From Hepsetus odoe (Eukaryota; Chordata; Actinopteri; Characiformes; Hepsetidae): 64,000 nucleotides of DNA. The first letter of the stretch is position 1, and each line of letters starts with the position of its first letter. Made by a program: the position numbers and the translations under genes. This document shows, piece by piece, positions 32,001-42,871 of the stretch. The stretch spans positions 681,431 to 745,430 of the forward strand of contig CM029385.1 in NCBI GenBank assembly GCA_017165825.1, given 5' to 3'. The notes beneath the pieces are model-generated. The model searched no databases. It saw nothing but the letters and a program-made list of their open reading frames with translations, and had not been told where the DNA came from.

Positions 32001-32894
32001 TGGTGTCCATGTTCAGAGTTCTCAGGTGATTGCAGTGGACTCCACGGTGAGGCCTTGTAGTAGAAGCGAGCGAGAGCGGTCAGGCCAGGAGGACCGAGAT
32101 TGAAGGATGGCAGAAGGAGAGTGTGATGAATGAGTGGTGGTGGAGGCACGGTGAACATAGCAGGGCAGTGAGCGATTCAGAGGCGCAGAAGGCGTGAGCT
32201 GGTCAAAGCGAGCGGACAGTTCAGTCGGAGCTGAGGCGAGCGTGTATTCAAACCCCATTGATTAACAGCCAGACACCAAACTTCGAACAAAGCGCCACAG
32301 CTGATCAGATCCATTAGCGGCCAGAACACTGAAGCACACACTCCTCACTGTTCACCTTAGCCAGAACCCGCGACCCTCACCACCAGCAGTGTTGAGGCGG
32401 CCGTTTAATGGCGTTAGGAGAGGACGGGCCGGTCGTAAGAACTGGACGAACAGAGAAGGAGAGAGTGGAGACTCCCTCACCAGCTCTGAGCAGGTGCAGG
32501 GTGAGCAGGGAGAGGACTCGCAGAACAGGGGTGAGACGGGGACGTGGGTCTGGTGCAGCTACTGTTCACGGAGTTTTACGATGAATGTCGGAAAGTCCAC
32601 AGAAGGCTGGCGCTGGAGCAAGAAGTAAATCAGCAATCCAAGCAGTAAGCGGCGGGAAAAGTTGATGTAGTGTCAAGCTGAAGCAAGTCAGATAAAATCA
32701 TCGCCGCAACTCACTATAATATTGTACTGAGATAATACTGAAAGAAATATTGGGATACAGGGCTGAAAGGAGCCCAAACAAACAAACAAACAAACTTTCC
32801 GATGGAAAGCGGCAGCCAGACGCGTGCAGCAGTACTCCCACCGGAACCGGAAGTGACAACCAATTAGATGGGTCATGGGTCCCACACCAGCAGG
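29035..32894 (-). mobile_element. Near full-length L2-like LINE, degenerate
   Basis: Flanked by TTATAA at 29029-29034 and 32895-32900; arm B keeps the empty site near 18290. On the minus strand it starts with a GC-rich 5' region (ACTTCCGGTTCCGG), shows an endonuclease start (ALLNIRSLTDKS, LLLTETWQ; about 31960-31850), a reverse-transcriptase motif (VKQGVPQGSVLGPILF; about 30165-30100) and a 3' end with GGCGCTATATAAATAAAAAT and (TAA)n. Many stops and frameshifts. Confidence 0.82.
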
Positions 32895-32899
32895 TTATA

Positions 32900-33740
32900 A
32901 ATCATTAGATCATGAAAAGGTAAAAAACTGGATATCTAGAACCATTTCTTCACCTTTGAGGAACATTTCCTGTTATTTAACCAGTGAGGAAACACTGCAC
33001 GGTACCTTCTCTGTGATGGTGTAATTGTTCATGCTGTGCAGGTTCTATGATGGCGTAGTAATGGTTCTCTCCCACTGTTTCTCTTCATGCTAAACATGCT
33101 TGTTTTAAAGTGTAAACTGCACTCGTTCTGAGTTTTCCTTTAGCAGGATCGGACTGCGGAAGGGTTTTGAATAAATCAGCGTTTGTAAGCGAGTTCCACT
33201 CGGTTCAATATGTGGAGATGTGTTGTAGATGTTCCAAAGCTTCTCACTGGAGTTTGGAATAAATCCAGACCTTGTCCTCTGTCCTCCTGGATGAGGAATG
33301 AGTTTGGGAGGAGGAATGAGAGGAGGAGCGCTGAGACTATATCATCATGTCAGAAGATCAGAAGCAGAGACTGCAGGACACAGGAGAAGACACTGGATCT
33401 TCAGAAGAGACCTGCTGTGGAGACATCTGGTAACGCTGCTGTCTGATTCTCCTTTAAAAGTTTCATCCTAAACCCGATGCATCATCATCAGATCGGACAA
33501 CCCGGAGTCTCTATGCTGGAGGACTTTGCTGGGAGCTCCTGTGAAGAGAACTGTGGGACAGTTGTGGAGGGACTGTGGTGTGGACGCTCCTGCAAAAGGC
33601 ATCTGAGTTCATGAGCCAGGAGAACATTTAGAACCCATATAATGGAGCTCTGTCTTTCTTTTAAAGAGTAATGGATGGAGATTGTGAATGTATGGTTCAC
33701 TCCTTCATCCATTTTGTGTTCACACTCAAACAAACAAAAC
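32900..33740 (+). other. Conserved downstream segment of Ig gene, arm C
   Basis: Mirrors 17569-18260 plus 12700-12787 of arm B with the IQ-carrying element absent: AAAGAAAGACAGAGCTCCAT at about 33640-33660 (minus sense) is that element's empty site. Coding status uncertain. Confidence 0.55.
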
Positions 33741-34441
33741 CAGATTCTTTTCCAGGCTGGCCAAAGTCTACGATGCGTTTACATTTCTGTCTCTTCACCC
33801 TCAAAAGGAGTGACGTTACAAGGATTATTCAGAAGAACTCCGTCCAGCCGTTTGTCTCGCTGTGTTAAAGTTCCTCTCTGTTCTTCTGTGATTTTGTCTT
33901 TCGTTTGGTGTTCCGGTGTTTTTGTGAAAGTCAAAGTTCCTAAAACGACTCTTCCAATCAGAGAAGCTCCTCAATATAGACCCGACACCCTCAAACAGAA
34001 GCCTCGAAGGACAAATGGCTGGAACTGATGTTTGATCATGGATTCTCTCCACATTTCTACCTGAAGCTCCTGTGTGATCAATACTGCTGAAAACTGATTT
34101 AAAACTGAACAGTTTCAATCTGGATATTCTTCACAAATACTTCAAAGGATCCAGTTGATACATTGTACAAATATGAGCCACAAGTAAAACCCAACCTCTG
34201 CTCAGTCGACTTAATGATCTGACCAGTTCAGCCTCCTTCATCTTCAATATCAGGATTATATCTGGACTGGACTGATTCCCATTAACATGCAGGTGTGAAC
34301 GCATTCTTTAAACCGGATTTAAATCCACTCCACCAGTTCAGGAGCTCTGAGACACAATCAAGCCCCTTCTTACAGTGTAGAACACACCGTCTCACACTCA
34401 ACTTTAGACCTCCCAGTGCTGCGACACCCTTTACAGTCAGG

Positions 34442-34682
34442 ACAGCGGTGGTCTAGTGTTCAGGGACGAGGCCTCAGGACTGGAAGGTGGTGGGTTTGAA
34501 TCTCAGACCAGTAGGTTGCTTAGAGGAACCCTTGAGCATGGTACTGTCCTTGTCTCTGCTTCCAGGCACTTTCAATAACTGCCCCCTGCTGCACGGTGAG
34601 TGAAAGTAGAGGTGTAATGTTGTTGAGGTTCACTGTGTGTCATGTCTCGTTTCACAATGAGAAGAATAGTCACTTTCACTTT
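34442..34682 (+). repeat. tRNA-like SINE
   Basis: Head AGCGGTGGTCTAGTGTTCAG, body GAGCATGGTACTGTCC, tail AGTCACTTTCACTTTA. Full-length, plus orientation. Confidence 0.8.
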
Positions 34683-34884
34683 ACTGATGCTGTTTATGAA
34701 GGAAACTGTTCCTCAGGCTTCCTCCACTTAATCAGCTTCACTCCTTTCCAGTTCCTGAGGGACATTTTAAGCCAGTATCCTCCCTGGATGAGCCAGTTAT
34801 CTTAAATTAAGCTGCAGTTTGGTTAAACTTCTTCACAATTTCACAACAAAAACAGTTTTATAGCCTGCATTCTCAGTTACCAGA

Positions 34885-35098
34885 GGATGTTGAAGATGGA
34901 GCATCAGCTTGCCAGAGCATAGGAAGAGGAGAAGAGGAAGACCAAAGAGGAGGTTTATGGACGTGGTGAGAGAGGACATGCAGGAGGTCAGATTGAAGGA
35001 TGAGGGTGCAGAGGACAGGAAGAAAGGAAACAGACGATTTGCTGTCATGTGCCTTAAATGGGAGCACCTGAAAGAAGAAGAAAAAAGAAGAGAAAAGA
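34885..35098 (+). mobile_element. RTE-like LINE 3' fragment, arm C
   Basis: Encodes RRFMDVVREDMQEVRLKDEG near 34943 and ends in a GAAGAAGAAAAAAG tail. Same fragment and flanks as 12246-12430 (inverted). Confidence 0.65.
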
Positions 35099-35756
35099 TT
35101 CTCAGTTACCAAAATTCTATCTCCAGGCAAAGCAAGCAGAAGTGCCGTTAACACCTGCCGGTGTCCTGAGGTCTCTATCATATTTTTATGCATGGTCTGG
35201 AGGTAGTTCCTCCTTCCTGGGTCACGTAATGTTCCTTCACCTGTTATAGCATTGAGGAAAAATATGAGAACCTTGTTTGGAAGCTGAAGGTGGAGTGCAA
35301 ATGCTGCAGATACGACAGACAGTGAGCAGAGCTGGAGTTCAATATTCCAGTTTACAGACTTTACACTTTAGTTCAGTGTGAATTATGAAGCTTCATCACT
35401 GAAGTGACACTCTTTATAAAAGCGGATCTTCTGACTGTGATCCTTCAGGTTGAGCTTTAGGAACTTGGTGAGGGTTCATGTTAGCATTGTGTATCTGTTC
35501 TTCAGATATTTCATGCACACCTGAATTCTTCTACATTATTCTTGTAAATACACAGAACAAGGGACTTCCTCCTGGATGTCTGAGGAACTGGGTTGAAACC
35601 AAATGTCAGTCATTGTGTGAGCTAGAAACAGTAAAGCTGGTGAACAGATGTTTGGTCTGAATGTCTTCATGGACAATGACGTGACCTGCTCGTCCTCAGA
35701 CTGCAGTAAACATGAAGCAGCACTAAGGCTACAATATGATGCTGATGTTCCTGCAG

Positions 35757-36065
35757 GCTGCACACTGTCAGACCCCAGAGAAAGTCAGCAGATACCCAGG
35801 AGACTCTGTTCTCCTGTCCTGCTCCTGCGACCCAGACACCCAAACCTGGGAGAGTGCATGAAGTGGGAGGCGTCTCAGAGACTCAGGTTGGACTGAGGTA
35901 TCTGATGGGTTGGTGGACTACAAAGACAGAGTCCAGATGTTTAATCAGAACCTTCAATCAAATCTCTCTCTACTGATCTCCAACCTGAGTGAGGAAGACC
36001 AGGGCAGCTACAGATGTTCCATCAACAGCAACAATCAGTCCATCATCATCCAGTCTCAGTGTTGA
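35757..36065 (+). pseudogene. Ig V-set exon V4 (first copy), arm C, broken
   Basis: Homologous to 11428-11739. The acceptor CCTGCAG is kept; frameshifts follow the LLSCSC region, and the donor has become GAAATTAAAC, losing GT. Later landmarks LLISNLSEEDQGSYRC are readable in another frame. Confidence 0.8.
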
Positions 36066-36119
36066 AATTAAACACTATCCTACAATCTCAGTCTCTTTAA
36101 AAGTGTCTCAGTATCTGCT

Positions 36120-36748
36120 ACGAAATTAATGGCGTTACTGAAACTGACCAGCGATCAACTTTGTGATCTCTTTTTTCATGCTGTGTTTATTTGGAGGTCA
36201 GACATTATTAACACCCTGCGGCTTTTTGTGGACAAAATGTAGCTTCTTGGAGAGAACCTGTCGTCCAGCTGGGGAGATGTCAGGTTTTCGTCCTGCACCG
36301 TTCCTCTTTCCGCTATCAAACTGCAGATCTGGTAGGCCATCATTTGGGCCAGACGCACGAGGCATGTACCTCCTGGGACAGGACGTGGTCTCTTGACAAA
36401 TACTGTCACCGTCAGGTTCTCCAAAATATTGAACACTTCAGTAAAGAGGTTTCTGAAACCTTCAGACTGCTCCCTGCAGATCTCCAGTTTGTCACTCGTA
36501 CAGGAAACTGAGCGTTTTTCACTGAGAGATGTTTAGGATCTCCAGCTGTGATGTTATTCTTCTCAGTGTCCCTGAAGCTAATGCAGCAAAATGGCACGTT
36601 CCTGAATGCTGGTGTCTTTCATTAGTTAGTCTTATTTCTGGAGTTTTGGACTGGGCTCCTTTAAAGCTGGACTGGTCTAGACTTAACCTGCTGGATTTGT
36701 GCTGTTTGGTAGGACTCCTGTATCTCAAGGGCAGAGTTCCATCACTGG
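36120..36748. other. Unassigned stretch
   Basis: Minus-strand open frames of 60-86 codons overlap here (one with VKRPRPVPGGTCLVRLAQ), possibly pieces of one frameshifted coding sequence. I recognise no family and see no splice pattern. Confidence 0.25.
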
Positions 36749-36952
36749 GTTAGTGGTGATCTAGTGTTGAGGACGAGGGCTCCAGAATCAGAAGGTTGAG
36801 GATTGAATCCCAGATCGGTAGGTGGCTCTGAGGGTACCCTTGGAAGTAGGTAGCGTCACCTCATCACTGCTCCTAGAGGGCAGATCATAGCTGCCCCTGC
36901 TGCAGTCTGTGCTGTGGGTGAAATGCCGTGTGCTGTGCTGTGTGTTCCTAAA
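36749..36952 (+). repeat. tRNA-like SINE, degraded
   Basis: GATCTAGTGTTGAGGACGAG head and CTGCCCCTGCTGCAGT body; many substitutions. Confidence 0.65.
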
Positions 36953-36959
36953 ACCACCT

Positions 36960-38330
36960 AAACATCCAGTGAGTTTAGAAACTAATTTAATTTACATTAA
37001 AGACCGTACAAATAGCACTACAACCTCAGAATATAAACTGGGCTCTTTTTCACAAGAAAGAAAAGAAGTGTCCTCTGAAGTGTAAACAGTCCTCTCTTGA
37101 TTTTTGTCCTCGTCGTGTTTGTGATCAGGTCGGTTCAAGTCTTCTGTCCTCTTGATGGGTGTTCCACAGCTGATTTGCCTTGAAGTCAAGTCAGAGATTT
37201 AGTGACCTCATCTTATCAAACAAAGGAACTTAGTACCAATCTGTTCTGAGGCACGTGTGGGTGTGTAGAGTGTATCACTCCAGGGAGATCGGCAACGTTC
37301 CTACCACACGCTAGTTACTTCTCTGCTCTCCAGCAAATGCAAAGATGCTGGATTCCCTGAAGATCCACTGGTGGCTCTCCATCTGTTTAATCTGTAGATC
37401 TTCTCTGCTTGACCTTGGAGACAGTTCTCCTCCATCAAAGAGACCTGACCTGCATTTACAGACAGGCTCACAGTCTCTGTTCGACTCTCTACATCTCTGT
37501 TCAGTTCTTGTCTTCAGAGCAGGTTTAATCAGTCAGTACTGACTTCAGGACCATGTTCAATCACTCACAGGCTAGTTCATATTTCAGAATCCTGACTTCA
37601 TCATCCTTCAGTTAGGATGAAGCTCACATTATAAAGTTCAGCATTGCATCATCAACCAGAATTACATTCGGCTGCGTTCAGTCATTGAACACTGGAACAA
37701 CACAAGAGCATCTGATACAGAAGGGTGCTAATTACAAATCTCACTCCGTGGAAGAAGCTGCAGGATGTGTTCTAATAATCAATCATTATTGGAATTCCAC
37801 AAATTGGTACAAAATGTTTCAAACATAAATTCCATAACTTAACAGAATTAGTGATTCACCATTTATCATGAACTTCCTGCTGGGTTTCTTCTAGCAGTAC
37901 CTGCTGGCCACATTCAGAGTGAAGACCTAGCAACTCCGAGAGGAACATGTGTCTGGTTCTCTCTGAAAGACAATATTTCAGCACTCTTATGGAAACATGT
38001 CTTAAAGCACAAATCAGTTCTCTTTAAACTTCGTTACAGGACACAAGCATTTCACCACAACTCTGAACTAGTGTAAGCTCCCAGAGCAGCTTTGTTCACA
38101 ACACATGGCTAGCTAGCAACCCCGTGATGAAGCTCGCTGATGGAGACAGGAGAAGTACAGCTAACCAGTGAAGCAGCACTCCTCGCTTCAGCAGCTTCTG
38201 TAGAGACTCTTTTACTTCTGCTGGTTCTTTACTTCAATCACTGCTTTGACGAATGTCTTATCACTGCTGCTCAACTCGACACGGTGACAGAGAATTATTC
38301 GTTTCCTCTCTCATAGGGAACTAGACCACG
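36960..38330. other. No gene seen
   Basis: About 1.4 kb without a convincing open frame or known repeat on either strand. Confidence 0.5.
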
Positions 38331-38334
38331 TGGC

Positions 38335-38992
38335 TCCACCTGCTGGTCGCTCCACCCTGCACAGTGAAACTCACCCCTGCAGTAAACTCCACCCCTGCAC
38401 AGTAAATCACCCCTGCAATGCAAGCCCCACCCCTGCAGTTAAACTCCACCCCTACACAGTCAGACTCCACCCCTGCAGTCAAACTCCCACCCTGCTGCAG
38501 TTAAACTCCACCCCTGCACAGTCAAACTCCACCCCTGCACAGTCCAACTCCACCCCTGCATAGTAAACTCCACCTCTGCACAGTAAACTCCACCCCTGCA
38601 CAGTAAAGCTCCAATCCTGCACAGTAAGCTCCACCCCTGCACAGTGGCTCACCCCTGCACCGTAAACTCCACCCCTGCACAGTAAGCTCCACCCCTCCAC
38701 AGTAAACTCCACCCCTGCACAGTAAACTCAACCCCTGCACAGTAAACTCCACCCCTGCATAGTAAACTCCACCCCTGCACAGTAAACTCACCCCTCCACA
38801 GTAGCTCCACCCCTCCACAGTCTAGCTCCACCCTTGCACAGTAAACTCCACACTGCACAGTAAACTCCACCTGCATAGTGTCTCCACCTGCACAGTAAGC
38901 TCCACCCCTCCACAGTAAGCTCCACCCCTCCACAGTAAGCTCCACCCCTGCACAGTAAACTCCACACCTCCACAGTAAACTCTGCTGCTGCT
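38335..38992. repeat. CTCCACCCCTGCACAGTAAA minisatellite
   Basis: About 32 imperfect units of 17-21 bases with strong strand asymmetry (C-rich on plus). Shorter variants drop CAGTAA or one C. Long read-through frames on the minus strand here are artefacts of the repeat. Confidence 0.95.
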
Positions 38993-39949
38993 GTAAAAAG
39001 CGTCAGTTCTACTGAATCATGGAACCCTGTATGTTCAGCAGAGTTAGACCAGCTTTGTAGAAGTCTCTTGGAGGACAACAAACCTGGTTCCAGTGCAGAT
39101 CGGATCCTGTAAAGGAGGAGATGCTGTACAGTAGTGTCGTAGATCAAACACTCCTGATGTTTTCACATTTAACTCTACTAACGCTACTAGTGCGCTAAAC
39201 TTCACTGCATGCCAGGAAGCTTAGCACTCAGAGGACATCTCATGATGTCTCTCAGAGTGAGACATCATGAGATATACAGAGACAAATATGTCACAATCAG
39301 TTTTGTCTCACTGCGGGAAAATGAGCTTCTTCCCAGTCCTGCAGTCTCAGCGCTGTGCTCTCTGATGTCTTTGTGGGGACACGATGATTAGTGCTTGAGT
39401 TCCATCAGTGATAATGACGAGACAAAAATATCTGAACCTTGTTTTGGAAGCTCAACATCAGATCTGAATGGTGGAGAAATGGAGGGAACGGAAAATGTGC
39501 AGAACAGGAAGTGATGCTTCAGTTTGCAGACTTTACTGTAAAGTCGTGGGTCAGTAATGAAGCGGAATCAGTAAAGTGACACTCAAACCTTTAACCTGTG
39601 ATGATGATCACCATCTGACTGTGATACTGCAGACTGAGCTTTGGTGAGCTTCAAATATCACATGCAGAAAAGAATGATCATCAATTATTCTTTAAGAAAG
39701 AATCACAGAACTACTTTTACATAAACACACTGTGACACCGCACATAATGCTGCCATACAACACTGACCGTCTCCTGGACGTCCCGTCAGCAGGGCTTTCA
39801 GTCATTGTGTGAGCTAGAAACAGTAACGCTGGTGAACAGCGTTTGGTGAATAATATTCATGAGCCGATAGCGTGACCTGCTCGTCCACTCAGACTGCAGT
39901 AAACATGAAGCAGCACTAAGGCTACAATATGATGCTGATGTTTCTGCAG

Positions 39950-40247
39950 GCTGCACTGTCGAACTGAAGAAAGAGATCCTTGAATGCAGGAGACTCTGTT
40001 CTCTGTCCTGCTCCTGCACCCGACCCAGGGCAAACCTGGAGGTGTAGTGGGAGGCGTCAGAGACTCAGCTTGGACTGAGGTATCTGATGGGACAGTGGAC
40101 TACAAAGACAGAGTCCAGATGTTTAATAAGAACCTTCAATCAAATCTCTCTCTACTGATCTCCAACCTGAGTGAGGAAGACCAGGGAACCTACAGATGTT
40201 CCATCAACAACAACAATCAGTCCATCATCTTCAGTCTGGTGTTGAAG
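39950..40247 (+). pseudogene. Ig V-set exon V4 (second copy), arm C, broken
   Basis: A second V4-like exon 4.2 kb after the first, with similar flanks (GCTACAATATGATGCTGATG upstream in both). Acceptor TTTCTGCAG and donor AAG|GTAAAG are kept; the first third is frameshifted, while the last two thirds (VSDGTVDYKDRVQMFNKN to EEDQGTYRC) stay open. Confidence 0.78.
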
Positions 40248-40497
40248 GTAAAGCACTATCCTACAATCTCAGTCTCTTTAAAGTGTCTCTAAAGCTGATC
40301 ACACTGCAGGGACAGATGATCAGCTCTGCTATTCATTTAATGGTGTGGTTTTTTATTGGGATGTCACAGGTAGTGTTCTGCACAAAGCCACAGCTGTACA
40401 CTGACAGTTTATTGACCCTCAGCTTGAGCCAGAAGATCTTCCAGCTGTGTCAGCAGGTCTTTCCCTTCACAACAGGCTGTGTGAACTATAGAGTATG

Positions 40498-40572
40498 AAC
40501 ATCACTGTGTTCATCGACTTGACTGTCCTTGTGGTTCTCTTTACGGCTTTTATTACACAGTGCTGTGAGAAA
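40498..40572 (+). other. Possible transmembrane-coding segment
   Basis: An ATG-started stretch encoding NITVFIDLTVLVVLFTAFIT, a plausible single membrane helix, after the second V4 exon. Upstream frames contain stops, so it is not obviously part of an open exon. The corresponding sequence of arm B (near 11300) is deleted. Confidence 0.3.
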
Positions 40573-41014
40573 AGTTTCACCTCACAGCTTCCCTTTTTCT
40601 TTCTTTATTAACAACACATTTGATCTGATCTCAGAGCGAGTTATAAAGGAGAGATTATATCAGATCTGCTTTATGATGATTGGAAGGACAAACATTCACC
40701 AACATTTACATCATTAACATGAAAAGTAACTACAGAATAAAGACATGATCCTACACACCCATGACTGATTGCTGCAAACCTGGAACATCAGCAAAAAATT
40801 GCTTTTCAGCAAAGGAAGTTCTCTAGAAGACCTTGATGGAAATGAATTCCAGAAGAGAAAGACAAGACTAGCAAAATCACTCCAACAGCTCCGGAACATC
40901 TAAGGAGCTGCAGGCTAACTCTCAGCTCAGTTAATAATTACATAGCTATAATCATGGAGGCAGCATAGAGGTTTGAGACTAAACCCCTCGATATGAAGCT
41001 TGTGGATACAAGAC

Positions 41015-41248
41015 CCAGAGCATTAGATTACCCTGAGGCACCCTTGAGCAAGACACTGTCCCCATCTCTGCTCTCCGTGTTTTAGTTGTCCACTCGATAA
41101 ATACACTGGTGCTGCGCACCTGCAAGCATCCCAAATGCTCAGTGAAACTCAAGTTTAAAACAATCAAACCCCAAAATCGATGGAAAACCCATCCATCCAT
41201 CCATTATCTGCCGCTTGTCCCAAACGGGGTCGCGGAGTGCTAGTGTCT
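41015..41248 (-). repeat. SINE fragments flanking the chromovirus
   Basis: A degraded SINE body (CCCTTGAGCAAGACACTGTC) and, at 41191-41240, the CCATCCATTATCTGCCGCTTG composite repeat, directly abutting the 5' LTR. Confidence 0.55.
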
Positions 41249-41928
41249 ATGAGGCCCCTACCCCGACGGGGCAAGAGGAGCCAAACCGCTGTTGGGAGAC
41301 CGCACTTGATGAACACGGTGATCAACAGTGATTTAAGTTCACCTGTAGGCTTATTTAAATGCAGAGAAGGCGAGTCAGAGTTGCTGGAGTGGTTGTTTGA
41401 CTGCCTCAGACGGTAATTCGTAAAAGATCCTTAGGTTTTCTCTCGGGGTCTCCCTGTCTCTCTCAGCTTTGTGGTTAAGTCAGTTCAGAGCTTGACATTG
41501 TGCTGACTGGCGCTGCCTCCCTTCGAGTTTCTGTTTTTGTTCCTTTGTTTTTTTTCTACAACGTTCGACTCAACCGCTCCCTTTTGAGCATTTTGTTTTC
41601 TACCCTTTTGAGCATTTTTGTTTTCTACCCTTTTTGGGCATTTTGTTTTCTACCCTTTTTGAGCATTTTTGTTTTTCTACCCTTTTTGAGTTTTGTTTTT
41701 CTACCCTTTTGAGCATTTTGTTTTCTACCCTTTTTGAGCATTTTTTTGAGCATTTTGCTTTCTACCCGTTTTGAGCATTTTGCTTTCTACCCATTTTGAG
41801 CTTTTGTTTTCTACCCATTTTGAGCATTTTGTTTTCTACCTGTTTTTGGGGACTGGCAGCTTCGGGTACTGCATTTGGGTCCAAACCCTGTGTGGCTCCC
41901 TGGGTTCAGAGTAGGCCACACCGTTACA
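41249..41928 (+). repeat. 5' LTR with expanded internal repeat
   Basis: Ends in CACACCGTTACA. Starts near GAGGCCCCTACCCCGACG (the expected TG has decayed). About 680 bp against 487 bp in the copy at 7514, because of roughly eleven GAGCATTTTGTTTTC units at 41580-41840. Contains a CTTATTTAAATGC TATA-like box at 41348. Confidence 0.85.
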
Positions 41929-41944
41929 GAACGACCCAGCCAGT

Positions 41945-42871
41945 ATGGACCCAGCATCGCCCGGTGCTGCCTTTCAGATGGCCCTAGCTGCTCAGGGTGC
42001 TACTATAGGCAGGCATGAACAGCTCCTGCAGCAGATAACATCACAGTTGCAGGCACTCAATACTGCCCTGCAAAATAGACCTGAACCTCCTGCAGCCAGA
42101 GCTGTAGTCCCCCCTCCTGTTACTGTGGCACCGCCAATGCCCTTTTTACCACCTCCTGAGCGCTTTGATGGTGCCCAGGGACGATTGGGGGGTTTCCTCC
42201 TGCAATGCTCTCTGGCGTTTGAGCAGCAACCTACTCGGTTTCCTACTGAAAGGGCTAAGGTGGCCTATGTTGTCTCATTGCTCACAGGGAGAGCACTGTC
42301 ATGGGCCACCCCAGTGTGGGAACACCAGCCAGAGGTGTGCTCCTCCCTCGATCAGTTTACTTCTGCACTCAGGGACACTTTCGACCATCCCAGCAGTAGA
42401 AGGGAGGCCGGTTTCGCCCTGCTCCGACTACGACAGGGAAGGAGGTCGGTTGCAGACTACGCCATTGAGTTCCGTACCTTAGCCGCAGGAAGTGGTTGGA
42501 ATGCAATGGCACTAATGGCAGCCTATTCTCAGGGTCTCAATAGTGACCTCAGAGACGAAATGGCTCCACGGGACCCCCCTAACTCGTTTGAGAGCTTAGT
42601 TGATCTCTCCCTGAGGATTGATAACCGCCTTAGGGAGCGTAGTCAGGCTCGGGAGACCGAAAGGTCTCCGCGACCACGAGCCAGCCCACAACACGTGGTT
42701 CCCATTCTTCCACAGGCTGAGGACACTTCACAAGAACCTCAGCCCATGCAGCTCGGTCATGCTCGTCTCTCCAGTCAGGAGAGGGCGGACCGGATGCGGC
42801 AAGGCAGATGCCTTTATTGCGGTCGCTCCGGCCACCTTCGAGCATCCTGCCCTGAGCTAAAATTAAACTAG
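41945..42871 (+). CDS. gag: Chromovirus gag
   Basis: 308 codons from an ATG 16 bases after the LTR. Residues ~60-250 form the gag/capsid-like region (PPERFDGAQGRLGGFLLQCS; WEHQPEVCSS; DTFDHPSSRREAG), and the C-terminus has one CCHC zinc knuckle (CLYCGRSGHLRASCP) for RNA binding. The frame is open to TAG at 42871 and overlaps pol in the -1 frame. Role: forms the particle that packages the element's RNA. Confidence 0.9.
   Translation: MDPASPGAAFQMALAAQGATIGRHEQLLQQITSQLQALNTALQNRPEPPAARAVVPPPVTVAPPMPFLPPPERFDGAQGRLGGFLLQCSLAFEQQPTRFPTERAKVAYVVSLLTGRALSWATPVWEHQPEVCSSLDQFTSALRDTFDHPSSRREAGFALLRLRQGRRSVADYAIEFRTLAAGSGWNAMALMAAYSQGLNSDLRDEMAPRDPPNSFESLVDLSLRIDNRLRERSQARETERSPRPRASPQHVVPILPQAEDTSQEPQPMQLGHARLSSQERADRMRQGRCLYCGRSGHLRASCPELKLN

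Noticed and set aside
38330..39147. Several overlapping minus-strand frames with VQGWSLLCRGGVY repeats
   Set aside because: Produced by the 20-bp minisatellite, which is open in several frames at once; no start context or homology.
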